A DNA stretch of 64,000 nt from Parazoarcus communis SWub3 = DSM 12120. Lineage in GTDB: Bacteria > Pseudomonadota > Gammaproteobacteria > Burkholderiales > Rhodocyclaceae. The stretch is taken from contig NZ_QKOE01000002.1 of assembly GCF_003226565.1 (NCBI RefSeq), positions 124,001 through 188,000 on the forward strand. Direction: 5' to 3'. This document shows, one piece after another, positions 52,538 through 61,644 of this stretch (positions are counted from its first letter, which is position 1; every line of letters starts with the position of its first letter). A program made the translations under genes and the position numbers. Below the pieces are notes generated by a model. The model saw only the letters and a program-made list of their open reading frames with translations, had not been told where the DNA came from and searched no databases.

Positions 52538-53260
52538 ATGATCAGCGGGATGAACCCGGAAAGCCCCACCGAAACGCCCCCTTGCGTACTGCTTGTCGAC
52601 GACGATGTCGAGCTCGTGGGCTTGCTGCACGACTATCTGGAAGGCGAAGGCTTTGCCGTGACGGCCACCCATGACGGCGAAGCCGGCGCGAATGCGGCAC
52701 TGTCCGGTCACTACGACATTGTCGTGCTTGACGTGATGATGCCAAGGGTCAATGGTTTGCAGGCCTTGACCCGTATCCGCGCGGCCAGCCAGGTCCCGGT
52801 GCTGATGCTGACCGCGCGTGGCGACGATACCGATCGCATCGTCGGACTCGAGCTGGGGGCCGACGACTATGTAGCCAAACCGTGCACACCGCGCGAGCTG
52901 GTCGCGCGCTTGCGCTCCATCCTGAAGCGCGCAGGCGGGCGTCGGGATGCCCCAGCCGCGGTGTTGAGTGCGGGTGGCCTGCAGTTGTGGCCCGGTGCCC
53001 GCCGTGCCGAATTCCTGGGACGCCGGCTGGATCTGACTGGAACCGAATTCAGCTTGCTGGAGGTGCTGGTGCGTAACGCGGGGCGACCGGTCGACAAGGC
53101 GACCTTGTCCGAGCAGGCGCTTGGCAAGCCGCTTTCACCCTACGATCGCAGCATCGATGTACATGTCAGCCGTATCCGCCAGAAGATGGGACCGCTGGCC
53201 GATGGTCGCTCGTCCATCCAGACCGTGGTCCGCAAGGGCTATCAGTTGCTGGTGATCTGA
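52538..53260 (+). CDS. OmpR/CpxR-type response regulator
   Basis: The 240-residue protein has a receiver domain with Asp65 (VVLDVMMPRV), the switch Thr in LMLTARGDD, and the Lys in VAKPCTPREL. A winged helix DNA-binding domain follows (LDLTGTEFSLLEVLVRNAGRPVDK, then YDRSIDVHVSRIRQKM). ATG 52538 and ATG 52550 are both possible starts. The CpxR-like DNA binding repeats nearby support the subfamily. The partner kinase follows. Confidence 0.93.
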   Translation: MISGMNPESPTETPPCVLLVDDDVELVGLLHDYLEGEGFAVTATHDGEAGANAALSGHYDIVVLDVMMPRVNGLQALTRIRAASQVPVLMLTARGDDTDRIVGLELGADDYVAKPCTPRELVARLRSILKRAGGRRDAPAAVLSAGGLQLWPGARRAEFLGRRLDLTGTEFSLLEVLVRNAGRPVDKATLSEQALGKPLSPYDRSIDVHVSRIRQKMGPLADGRSSIQTVVRKGYQLLVI

Positions 53261-53367
53261 GGACGTGTCTTGATGATGAGTTTGCTGCACCGATGGCGGG
53301 ATCGAGCCAGGACCGTCAGGGTGCCTGTCCAGGTGTTGTCACGGGGCTGTCGGGCAGGGAGCTGAAC

Positions 53368-54483
53368 ATGGGCAGACTGTTCTGGAAGTTCTTCGTGTAT
53401 TTCTGGCTGGCGCAGGTGCTGACCTCGATCGGCGTCGGGGCGACGATCTGGCTGACACATCGCGATGATCCCGGACCTCAGCAGGGGCGTGGCGGTCCGC
53501 CGCCCGAGTGGGTGACGCCTGGCGCGGGTCGCGCACCGCCACCTCCGCCGCCCATGCCGCCGCCGGGCGGGCTGCCGTTTCCACTACTGCCGCTGCTTGC
53601 AGGTGGCGTGGTCAGTCTGCTGTTTGCCGCGGCATTGGCGGTTCACTTCGCACGCCCGATCAGGCGGCTGCGTGCGGCCTTCGAGGACCTGGCGGACGGT
53701 CGCCTCGATACCCGGGTGGGGGCCGCCTTTGCTGGGCGTCGCGACGACCTGGCCGACCTGGGCGCTGACTTCGACCGCATGGCCGAGCGCTTGCAGCAAC
53801 TACTGGACAGCCAGCGCAGCCTGTTGCACGACGTCTCTCACGAGATGCGCTCTCCACTGGCCCGTCTTCAGGCCATGGCCGATCTGCTGCGCCAGCGTCC
53901 CGAGCGTTCTGCCGAACTGCTCGAACGGCTTGAGCGTGAGACCGACAGGATGGATCGTCTGGTCGGTGAGTTGTTGAGCCTGGCGAGGTTGGAGGCCGGC
54001 GGGGGCGCTGCGGCCGGTGATCCGCTGGATCTGGTCCAGGTGCTGACGCAGCTGTGCGCGGACGCTGGGGTTGAGGCAGAGCGACTGGCCTGCCATGTCG
54101 AGCTTGATGCGCCACCTCATCTGCCCATGGTGGGGCATGCGGCCCTGCTGCAGCGGGCGGTGGAAAATGTGGTTCGAAACGCCTTGCAGCATTCGCCTTC
54201 GGGCGGGCATGTCCGGGTACGTGCTGCAGTGGTGAGCGCGCATGCCGTGGTCACGGTCGAGGATCAGGGGCCGGGGGTTGCGGTGGATGAGCTGCCCGCG
54301 ATATTCCTGCCCTTTCGCAGGGGTGAGCGGGCAGGTCCGCATGAGGGTTTCGGGCTGGGGCTGGCGATTGCTGCGCGCATCTGTGCCCAGCATGGCGGAG
54401 ATATTCAGGCCAGCAGATTGCCTGACGGCGGCTTGCGGGTGACGCTGCGCTTCAGTGTGCCCTCCGCCGGTGCCGCTGCGTAG
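53368..54483 (+). CDS. CpxA-like sensor histidine kinase
   Basis: ATG 53368, behind AGGGAG, gives 371 residues. Two membrane helices (10-29 and 71-94) enclose a very short Pro/Gly-rich periplasmic loop (about 31-70). A HAMP domain, the H-box with His158 (LLHDVSHEMRSPLARL), and an HATPase domain with N box (VENVVRNALQH) and G box (GFGLGLAIA) follow. The loop is too small for a folded sensor domain, so it may sense membrane or cation changes. Cognate regulator lies 107 bp upstream. Confidence 0.92.
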   Translation: MGRLFWKFFVYFWLAQVLTSIGVGATIWLTHRDDPGPQQGRGGPPPEWVTPGAGRAPPPPPPMPPPGGLPFPLLPLLAGGVVSLLFAAALAVHFARPIRRLRAAFEDLADGRLDTRVGAAFAGRRDDLADLGADFDRMAERLQQLLDSQRSLLHDVSHEMRSPLARLQAMADLLRQRPERSAELLERLERETDRMDRLVGELLSLARLEAGGGAAAGDPLDLVQVLTQLCADAGVEAERLACHVELDAPPHLPMVGHAALLQRAVENVVRNALQHSPSGGHVRVRAAVVSAHAVVTVEDQGPGVAVDELPAIFLPFRRGERAGPHEGFGLGLAIAARICAQHGGDIQASRLPDGGLRVTLRFSVPSAGAAA

Positions 54484-54510
54484 CCCGAACAGGATGAATG
54501 AACGTCAAAA

Positions 54511-54538
54511 GTGACATAATCAATAAATATACTATAAC
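54511..54538 (+). promoter_or_regulatory. Promoter of the hemerythrin-GGDEF-EAL gene
   Basis: GTGACA (54511-54516) and TATAAC (54533-54538) are separated by 16 bp in an AT-rich island. The predicted start near 54545 makes ATG 54551 almost leaderless and favours ATG 54635. Confidence 0.5.
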
Positions 54539-54634
54539 TTTAGGTGTAGAATGGGCTCGTGTGTGCACCCGTCAGCGGTAACAGACGGGTACGATATCTG
54601 CCACGCATGCGAACATGCCGAGCCGAGTCCCTTC

Positions 54635-57600
54635 ATGACTGCCAACCTGCCACATCCCGTCCCCGACGCGTTCGAGATCTTCCCTTGGAGCAGCAATCTT
54701 GAGACGGGTATCCAGGAGATCGACGAGCAGCATCACAAGCTGGTCGATCTGCTCAACCGGCTTGCGCAACAGTATGTCGAAGGTGCTAACGAAGTCGAGG
54801 TGACGCGCATTCTCGATGGGCTTGCCGACTATGCCGATTACCACTTTCGCACCGAGGAAGCGGTATGGCGCAGCGGACTGGAAGGCGATGCCTGGTTCGA
54901 TTCACATGTCGACAGTCACGGCGCCTTCTTTGCCCGGATACAGATCCTGCGTGCCGGGCAGGAGCCCTTCGCTCAGCGGGTCGACAGCCTGTTTGCCTAT
55001 CTGACGCAGTGGCTGGCCTATCACATCCTGGAAAGTGACAACCGCATGGCGACGGCTTTGCGGGCCGTACGCGAGGGGTGCTCCTTCGATGAGGCGCATG
55101 TGCGGGCCGAACAGGCCTTGAGCGGGGCGGCCGGGGTGCTGGTCCGCACCGTGCTGTCGATGTACGAGCGTGTTTCGGCTCAGGCGCTGGCGTTGATGCG
55201 GGAGAAATTTGCACGCAACCGGGCAGAAGCGGCGCTTCAGGACCAGGCCGCATTGCAGCGTGCTCACGACCGGCAGGCGCTGGCGGGGGAGCTTGCCCGG
55301 GGCTTGCTGGCGTGCAAGGGTGAGGCGTTCGATTCCGCCTTGAACGCTGCCCTGCGGCGGGTGGGTGAAACGCTTGCAGTCGACCGGGTGCTGGTCTTCC
55401 TGGTGGCGGACGATGGTCAGTATTTCGGAAACGCCTACGAATGGTGCAGTAGCGGCACGCGTGCCCTGGTTGCCAGCATGGCGCGTCAGCCCCTGTCACG
55501 CATCGGATGGTGGATGGACACCCTGGCGCGGAAAGGCTTGATCGTCTTGTCCGATCCCGAGTCCTTGCCGCCGGAAGCCGCCTACTCCGCCCAGCAGATC
55601 CGGGATGCCCAGGTGAAGTCCCTGTGTGCGGTGCCCTTGCGCCAGGGCAATGACGACATCGGTTTTCTCAGTGTGGATGCGGTTCATCGGGCTCGCGACT
55701 GGAGCGACGATGACATCGAACTGCTGCGTCTGGTCGCCGGCATGGTGACGTCGGCACTGTTGCGCCGACGTTCCGAGCGTGACAGCCAGGCCAGTCTGGC
55801 GCGCTATCAGGCCTTGTTCGAGTCGATTGCGGATGCAGTGATCGTGGCGGACGATGTCTCGGGCCGTGTGACCCAGGTCAATCGGCAGGCCGAGACCTTG
55901 TTCGCCTGTCCTGCCCACGAGTTGGTCGGCCGGCATTTCACTGAACTCCATCCGCCGGCGCGACTCGATGCCGAACGCGCGGATTTCTCCCGTGCCTTGA
56001 ACCAACGTGATGAGCTTTTCGTCCACCGCTCGGTGATCCTGCGTGCCGACGGCCACGAGGTGCCGGTGGAGCTGAGCAGTGGGCGCCGTTTCGAACTGGG
56101 CGGGCGGCGTTTCCATGTCGGCGTCTTTCGCGACATCACCACCAGGCTGCGTGACGAGGCGGATCTGCAGGAGCAGCGCGAGCGACTGCAGAACGCAATC
56201 GATGCGATCGAAGCCGGTACCTGGGACTGGAATGTCGATAGCGGAGAGCTGCGTATTGACGAGCGCTGGGCGGGCATGATCGGTTATCACCTGGATGAGC
56301 TCGCTCCCGCCGATATCGGGACGTGGGAGCGTCTGACCCATCCGGATGATCTGGCCGAGGCCATGCGCCGGCTGTCGCGGCACTTCGATGGGCATGATGA
56401 CCACTATGAGGTCGAGTTCCGCATGCGTCACCGGGCAGGCCACTGGGTATGGGTTCGGGCGCAGGGGCGGGTCATCCGCTGGCATGCGCAGGGGCAACCC
56501 GCGTGGATGGCGGGTGTTCATGTCGATGTGACCGCGGACAAGCTGCACCAGCAGCAACTTGATTTCGTCGCCCATCATGACGTATTGACCCGCCTGCCCA
56601 ATCGCAGCCTGATCACCGACCGCTTGTCGATGGCGCTTGCCGAGTGTCGGCGCACCGGGCAAGCCCTGGCCGTGGCCTATATTGATCTGGATGGTTTTGC
56701 CGACATCAATGCACGTTATGGACGCCATGCGGCCGATGAGTTGTTGATCACGCTGACCGGCCGTTTGCGCGAGCAATTACGCGAGAGCAACAGCCTGGCG
56801 CGCATTGGTGGCGATGAGTTTGCCGTGGTGATCAACGGCCTGATGCGAGCTGACGACTGCTTGCCTGCAGTGGCCAGGCTGCTCGACATCGTGTCCCGCC
56901 CGATGCAGATTGGCAGTGATACCTTGTCCGTGTCGGCAAGCATCGGCGTGTCGACCTTCCCGCAGGTGACCGCGGTGGATGCCGAACAGCTGATCCGCCA
57001 GGCCGACCAGGCGATGTACCAGGCCAAGCTTGCCGGCAAGAACCGGTTTCATGTGTTCGACCCGGAGCACGATCGCACGCTCCGCGGTCGTCACGAGAGT
57101 CTTGAGGCGATCCGCCATGCGCTGGTGGCCGGTGAGTTTGTGCTGCACTACCAGCCCAAGGTCAATATGCATACCGGCGAGTTGCTGGGCTTCGAGGCCC
57201 TGATTCGCTGGCAGCATCCCGAACGCGGCCTGCTGCCGCCCGCGGCCTTCATTCCGGTGATCGAGTCCCACGCGCTGTCGGTGCAGGTGGGTGACTGGGT
57301 GATCGAAACCGCGCTGGCGCAACTGGCACAATGGCGTGCCCAAGGTTTGCGCACGTCGGTCAGTGTCAACATCAGTGGTGAGCAACTGCAGGATCCAGGC
57401 TTTGCCGACCGACTGCAGAGGCAGCTGGCAGCATGCCCCGAGGTCGCACCCACCCAGCTCGAACTCGAGATTCTGGAGACGGGTGCGCTCGAAGACATGG
57501 CGCATGTCTCCTCCCTGATCGAACGCTGTCACAGCTTCGAGGTCGAGTTCGCGCTGGACGATTTCGGTACCGGCTATTCGTCGCTGACCTATCTGAAGCG

Positions 57601-58231
57601 ACTTGGGGCGCAAACAATCAAGATCGACCAGAGTTTCGTCCGCGGCATGCTCGATGACCCCGAACATGTGGCAATCATCGACAGTGTCCTCGGTCTCGCA
57701 AGAACCTTCGGACGTCGTGTGGTCGCCGAGGGCATCGAAACTGAAGCACATGGCGAGATGTTGCTGCAACTCGGCTGTCAGATCGGCCAGGGCTATGGCA
57801 TTGCTCGGCCCATGCCTGCTGCTGCCGTACCCGACTGGATTGCTGCGTGGCAACCGCCTGCATCTTGGGTGCATACCGAAGCCATCCGCCACGATGACGT
57901 TTCCGTGCTGATCGCCGAGGTCGAGCACCGTGCCTGGCTGCTGGCGCTGCAGTCCTACCTCAGGGGTACCCAGTCTCAGCCGCCGGCGCTCGATGGTCAG
58001 CGTTGCCGCTTCAGTCGCTGGTTGGCCAGTACTGCGACGATCAAGCGGCATGGTGACAAGCCGGCATACGCAGAACTGTGTCGTGTGCACGGTGAAATCC
58101 ACCAGCTGGCCGCCTTGCTCGCAAGTGATCCGAAGACTGCACCGGACGACTTGAGCGCGGGGCTCGATCGCTTGTCGGCACTGCGGGATCAGTTGATTGA
58201 CGCCTTGCGCGGCTTGAGGGCTGTAGCCTGA
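54635..58231 (+). CDS. Hemerythrin-GAF-PAS-PAS-GGDEF-EAL-CZB c-di-GMP protein
   Basis: From ATG 54635 the protein has 1198 residues (1226 from ATG 54551). The hemerythrin domain (14-140) keeps all seven di-iron ligands: His33, His70, Glu74, His91, His95, His130 and Asp135. A GAF domain (about 230-400), two PAS domains (about 400-650), GGDEF (ARIGGDEFAVVI) and EAL (GFEALIRW, DDFGTGYSSLTYLKR) follow. The C-terminal 100 residues resemble a zinc-binding CZB domain (CRFSRWL and CRVHGEIHQ). The GGDEF I-site is degenerate (RESN). It likely links O2 or NO to c-di-GMP turnover. No ribosome binding site is strong. Confidence 0.93.
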   Translation: MTANLPHPVPDAFEIFPWSSNLETGIQEIDEQHHKLVDLLNRLAQQYVEGANEVEVTRILDGLADYADYHFRTEEAVWRSGLEGDAWFDSHVDSHGAFFARIQILRAGQEPFAQRVDSLFAYLTQWLAYHILESDNRMATALRAVREGCSFDEAHVRAEQALSGAAGVLVRTVLSMYERVSAQALALMREKFARNRAEAALQDQAALQRAHDRQALAGELARGLLACKGEAFDSALNAALRRVGETLAVDRVLVFLVADDGQYFGNAYEWCSSGTRALVASMARQPLSRIGWWMDTLARKGLIVLSDPESLPPEAAYSAQQIRDAQVKSLCAVPLRQGNDDIGFLSVDAVHRARDWSDDDIELLRLVAGMVTSALLRRRSERDSQASLARYQALFESIADAVIVADDVSGRVTQVNRQAETLFACPAHELVGRHFTELHPPARLDAERADFSRALNQRDELFVHRSVILRADGHEVPVELSSGRRFELGGRRFHVGVFRDITTRLRDEADLQEQRERLQNAIDAIEAGTWDWNVDSGELRIDERWAGMIGYHLDELAPADIGTWERLTHPDDLAEAMRRLSRHFDGHDDHYEVEFRMRHRAGHWVWVRAQGRVIRWHAQGQPAWMAGVHVDVTADKLHQQQLDFVAHHDVLTRLPNRSLITDRLSMALAECRRTGQALAVAYIDLDGFADINARYGRHAADELLITLTGRLREQLRESNSLARIGGDEFAVVINGLMRADDCLPAVARLLDIVSRPMQIGSDTLSVSASIGVSTFPQVTAVDAEQLIRQADQAMYQAKLAGKNRFHVFDPEHDRTLRGRHESLEAIRHALVAGEFVLHYQPKVNMHTGELLGFEALIRWQHPERGLLPPAAFIPVIESHALSVQVGDWVIETALAQLAQWRAQGLRTSVSVNISGEQLQDPGFADRLQRQLAACPEVAPTQLELEILETGALEDMAHVSSLIERCHSFEVEFALDDFGTGYSSLTYLKRLGAQTIKIDQSFVRGMLDDPEHVAIIDSVLGLARTFGRRVVAEGIETEAHGEMLLQLGCQIGQGYGIARPMPAAAVPDWIAAWQPPASWVHTEAIRHDDVSVLIAEVEHRAWLLALQSYLRGTQSQPPALDGQRCRFSRWLASTATIKRHGDKPAYAELCRVHGEIHQLAALLASDPKTAPDDLSAGLDRLSALRDQLIDALRGLRAVA

Positions 58232-58256
58232 TCTTCCGTCGTTCGAAAAAATTCAT

Positions 58257-58283
58257 TCAAGTTTGCTGAAACCGGGTCGTTAG
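58257..58283 (+). promoter_or_regulatory. Sigma28-like promoter of the chemoreceptor gene
   Basis: TCAA-N15-GTCGTTAG has the spacing of flagellar sigma28 promoters (TAAA-N15-GCCGATAA), matching 5 of 8 bases in the -10 part and TCAAGTTT in the -35 part. It lies about 130 bp before the receptor start codon. Confidence 0.5.
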
Positions 58284-58412
58284 CGCGCAATATGCACGCG
58301 TGCTTCGATCTGGGCGGAAAAGGGTTGTCCGCTGCAACCATCCACATAACGAACGTCGGCTACAGCCAGGCCTGCCCAAGAGACCGGACGCAGGCCCAGC
58401 CAGGAGAGCAAC

Positions 58413-60026
58413 ATGACAATCGCCAACAGAATGCAACTGCTGCTGGCCATCCTGATCACCGCCCTGGTGGTGGTCGGGGCGGCAGGCCTGGTTCAGATGA
58501 GCCGTATCAACGGCATGGTGGTGTATCAGGGCGAGAACATCCTGCCCAGTATCGAGACGCTGGCCCTGGCGGATCACCAGGTGCTCAATTTCCGGGGCCT
58601 GGTATTGCTGCATGTGCTGGCGACGGATGCCGAAGCGATGGGCAAGGTCGAGGCCAGGCTCGCCGAGACCCGCAGCGCGGCGGAGCAGGCGCTCAAGGCC
58701 TACGAGCCCCTCATCAGCAACGATGAGGATCGGCGCTTGCTTGAGGCTGACCGGGCGGCGCTCAAGGCCTATCTGGAGTCGGCTGATCGCGCGCTTGCGC
58801 TGTCCCGGGACAATCGCAACGAAGAGGCCCAGGCCCAGGTATTGGGCGATGGTGCGACGCGCGCACGCGAATTGATTGAAACCCTGCGTCGTCATATGGA
58901 TTTCAACGAGAAGATGGCTTCCGACTTCGAGAAAGAGGCAGAGTCAAGCTATCAGTCCAGCTTCATGATGACGGTCGGTCTGGTGCTGGCGGCAGCGATT
59001 GGTGGCGGTGTGTTCGGCATGCTGACCTATCGCCGGGTGGTCGGCTCACTGAAGTCGATGAACGAGGTCATTCAACAGATTGCCTCCTCACTGGACTTCA
59101 CCCGTCGGGTGACGGTGCAAGGTAGTGACGAAGTGGCTGATACAGGGCGTGCCTTCAATCAGCTGATCGAGCGCGTACAGCAAAGCCTGCACGCGATGGC
59201 CGATCATGCGGGCAAGGTGTCCTCGGCTGGCACCAGCCTGGCGACCTCGGCACAGCAGGTTTCGATCGGGTCGAGTGAGCAGAGCGAAGCGGCGTCGGCG
59301 ATGGCTGCGGCGGTCGAGGAAATGACGGTCAGCATCAATCATGTTGCCGAGCGCGCAGCCGACGCCAATAAGCTGGCTACGCGAGCAGGCGAGGATGCGC
59401 ATAGCGGGGCCGAGGTGATTGGACTGACGCTGGCCGATATCCGGCGCATCGACGAAGCGGTGCGCAAGGCGGCAGACCGCGTGCGTCAGCTTGATGCCGA
59501 CAGTGCCAAGGTCAATGCGGTGGTGACGGTGATCAAGGAGGTGGCTGACCAGACCAACCTGCTGGCGCTCAATGCGGCGATCGAGGCGGCACGTGCGGGT
59601 GAGCAGGGACGTGGATTCGCCGTGGTGGCGGACGAGGTGCGCAAACTGGCCGAACGTACTGCGCAGTCGACACAGGAGATCTCCTCCACCATGGAGGCGA
59701 TGCAGTCAGGGGCGCGCAACGCGGTGTCCGGCATGGACCAGGCGGTGGAGCAGGTTGAGCGTGGGGTGGTGCACGCCCAACAGGCGGAAGAGTCGATTCG
59801 CCAGATCGAAGACGGGTCGGCACGTACCGTGGAGATGGTTGCGGAAATCTCGGATGCGATACGCGAACAGAGCGTCGCCAGCTCCAACATTGCACAACAG
59901 GTGGAACGGGTGGCGCAGATGACCGACGAGAACAGCGCCGCGGCGGGCAGTACCTCGGACACCGCTCATGTGCTGACCGGGCTGGCGCGGGAAATGCAAG
60001 CCGAAGTGTCCCGCTACCGGGTGTGA
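58413..60026 (+). CDS. Methyl-accepting chemotaxis protein
   Basis: The 537-residue receptor has an N-terminal membrane helix (9-29), a four-helix-bundle-type periplasmic domain (about 30-185), a second helix (about 188-208), and a HAMP domain. A cytoplasmic signalling domain follows with the hairpin motif [46 protein letters not shown] precedes the ATG. No C-terminal CheR-binding pentapeptide is present. The ligand is unknown. A sigma28-like promoter suggests coexpression with flagellar genes. Confidence 0.95.
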   Translation: MTIANRMQLLLAILITALVVVGAAGLVQMSRINGMVVYQGENILPSIETLALADHQVLNFRGLVLLHVLATDAEAMGKVEARLAETRSAAEQALKAYEPLISNDEDRRLLEADRAALKAYLESADRALALSRDNRNEEAQAQVLGDGATRARELIETLRRHMDFNEKMASDFEKEAESSYQSSFMMTVGLVLAAAIGGGVFGMLTYRRVVGSLKSMNEVIQQIASSLDFTRRVTVQGSDEVADTGRAFNQLIERVQQSLHAMADHAGKVSSAGTSLATSAQQVSIGSSEQSEAASAMAAAVEEMTVSINHVAERAADANKLATRAGEDAHSGAEVIGLTLADIRRIDEAVRKAADRVRQLDADSAKVNAVVTVIKEVADQTNLLALNAAIEAARAGEQGRGFAVVADEVRKLAERTAQSTQEISSTMEAMQSGARNAVSGMDQAVEQVERGVVHAQQAEESIRQIEDGSARTVEMVAEISDAIREQSVASSNIAQQVERVAQMTDENSAAAGSTSDTAHVLTGLAREMQAEVSRYRV

Positions 60027-60077
60027 TGCCACGGAGGGTGTGGCCCGTCAGTTGCTGGTGGGCACATCCTTGACACT

Positions 60078-61055
60078 TTATCGCAAGGGCTTTCCCTTGC
60101 CCGTCTCCAGCGCTTCGATCAGGGGTTGATCATGCGGAGGCGGCGCATTGGCCTGCTGGAAGTGATCGATGAATACCCGCAGGCGCGCGGGCATCTGTGC
60201 GCGACTGGGAAAGTAGAGGTGGGCGCGGTTCAGGCTGGGGGCGTGTGCATCCAGCACGCTGCGCAGACGGCCATCGCGCAGGTCGTCGACCACCATTGAT
60301 TCGACCACCTGGGCCAGCACCAGATCGCGGCGCACCAGGTGCAGCTCTGCGTCCACGTCGTTGACGATGAAGCGCCCGTCCACCTCCACCTCGATCGACT
60401 CACCATCGCGCTGAAAGTACCAGCGCGACAGCCGGCCGCTGGTCGGGTAGCGAAAGCGGCTGCAGTCATGCTGCGCCAGGTCCTCGAGCGTCTGTGGTGC
60501 GGGATGGCGGGCGAGGTAGGCCGGGGTGGCGACGGTGATCAGGCGTTCGGGCTGGCCGATGGGCACGGCAATCATGTCCGCCTCGATATTGCCGGCGAAG
60601 CGCACCCCGGCATCGAAACCGGCCGCGACAATGTCGCTCAGGCCGTCATCCAGCGCGAATTCCAGACCAATTTCCGGATAGCGTTCGGCAAAACCCGGAA
60701 TGTGCTCGGCGAACAGACGGGCGAAAGCCATCCGTGGCAAGGTGATGCGCACCCGTCCGGTGGGGCGGTCGCGGTGGTCGTCCAGCGCATTGATTGCGCT
60801 ACCCAGTGTGTCCAGCCCGCGGCGCACGCCATCGAGCATGCGGCTGCCTTCTTCGGTCAGGCCCACCCGGCGGGTCGTGCGCGCCAGCAGGCGCACCCCC
60901 AGGCGCTGCTCCAGCGCACGCATCGATTGCGACAGGGCAGAGGTGGAGAGGCCCATCTCGGCCGCCGCGCGGCTGAAGCTGGCGTGGCGGGCGATGCATT
61001 CGAAGGCGGCTAGCGCGGGCAGGAGCGCGGGGTCTATTGTTAAGTATGGCTTCAT
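60078..61055 (-). CDS. LysR-family transcriptional regulator
   Basis: The 325-residue protein begins MKPYLTIDPALLPALAAFECIARHASFSRAAAEMGLSTSALSQSMRALEQRLGVRL, the usual LysR helix-turn-helix. The effector domain includes GRVRITLPRMAFARLF. It is divergent from the molybdenum hydroxylase genes and probably regulates them from the 119-bp gap. It belongs to the DmlR/CrgA-like branch by appearance. Confidence 0.92.
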   Translation of the reverse strand: MKPYLTIDPALLPALAAFECIARHASFSRAAAEMGLSTSALSQSMRALEQRLGVRLLARTTRRVGLTEEGSRMLDGVRRGLDTLGSAINALDDHRDRPTGRVRITLPRMAFARLFAEHIPGFAERYPEIGLEFALDDGLSDIVAAGFDAGVRFAGNIEADMIAVPIGQPERLITVATPAYLARHPAPQTLEDLAQHDCSRFRYPTSGRLSRWYFQRDGESIEVEVDGRFIVNDVDAELHLVRRDLVLAQVVESMVVDDLRDGRLRSVLDAHAPSLNRAHLYFPSRAQMPARLRVFIDHFQQANAPPPHDQPLIEALETGKGKPLR

Positions 61056-61088
61056 GACTTTTCCATCATTACGCGGTCGATCTTAACG

Positions 61089-61114
61089 GAATAAGGGTCT
61101 AGTCTGCTGTATTC
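61089..61114. promoter_or_regulatory. Possible LysR binding site in the divergent gap
   Basis: GAATA and TATTC flank a 16-bp spacer between the LysR gene and the 2Fe-2S subunit gene. The arrangement is typical for LysR control of a divergent operon, but arms are short. Confidence 0.35.
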
Positions 61115-61174
61115 GGTCCGTCTGCCAGATGAGCGGACGATCGCCCCCGCATTTGCCCCTGGGAGATTCTTCGC

Positions 61175-61633
61175 ATGACGTCCTTCACCCTCAATGGCCG
61201 GCCGGTCAGCGCCGACCTGCCCGACGATACCCCGCTGCTGTGGGTGGTCCGCGACCACCTCGATCTCACCGGCACCAAGTTCGGCTGCGGCATGGCCTTG
61301 TGCGGTGCCTGTACCATGCACCTGGACGGCGAGCCCATCCGCTCCTGTTCCACGCCCTTGTCGGCCGCGGCCGGCAAGTCGCTGACCACCATCGAAGGCA
61401 TCGGCGAGGCGCGTATCGGCGCAGCGGTGCAGGCGGCCTGGCAGAAGCTCGATGTGGTCCAGTGCGGCTATTGCCAGTCTGGCCAGATCATGTCGGCGGT
61501 CGCCCTGCTGGCATCCAATCCCAAGCCCAGCGATGCCGACATCGACGCGGCGATGAGCGGCAACCTCTGTCGCTGCGCCACCTATGTGCGCATTCGCGCC
61601 GCCATCCACGAAGCCGCTCAGGCCCTGGCATGA
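61175..61633 (+). CDS. Isoquinoline 1-oxidoreductase-like 2Fe-2S subunit
   Basis: The 152-residue protein carries both [2Fe-2S] clusters of molybdenum hydroxylases. One is plant-ferredoxin type ([21 protein letters not shown], then SC). The other is the helical cluster ([11 protein letters not shown] and GNLCRCATY). GGGAG precedes the ATG. It transfers electrons from the molybdopterin subunit encoded next. The family (IorA type) lacks a FAD subunit and uses a membrane or cytochrome acceptor. The gene is coupled to the large subunit. Confidence 0.93.
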   Translation: MTSFTLNGRPVSADLPDDTPLLWVVRDHLDLTGTKFGCGMALCGACTMHLDGEPIRSCSTPLSAAAGKSLTTIEGIGEARIGAAVQAAWQKLDVVQCGYCQSGQIMSAVALLASNPKPSDADIDAAMSGNLCRCATYVRIRAAIHEAAQALA

Positions 61634-61644
61634 AGGAGCGCGAC

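Noticed and set aside
61129..61644. N-terminal extension of the molybdopterin subunit frame
   Set aside because: It overlaps the 2Fe-2S subunit in another frame. The Tat signal begins right after ATG 61645 with AAGGAG at proper distance.
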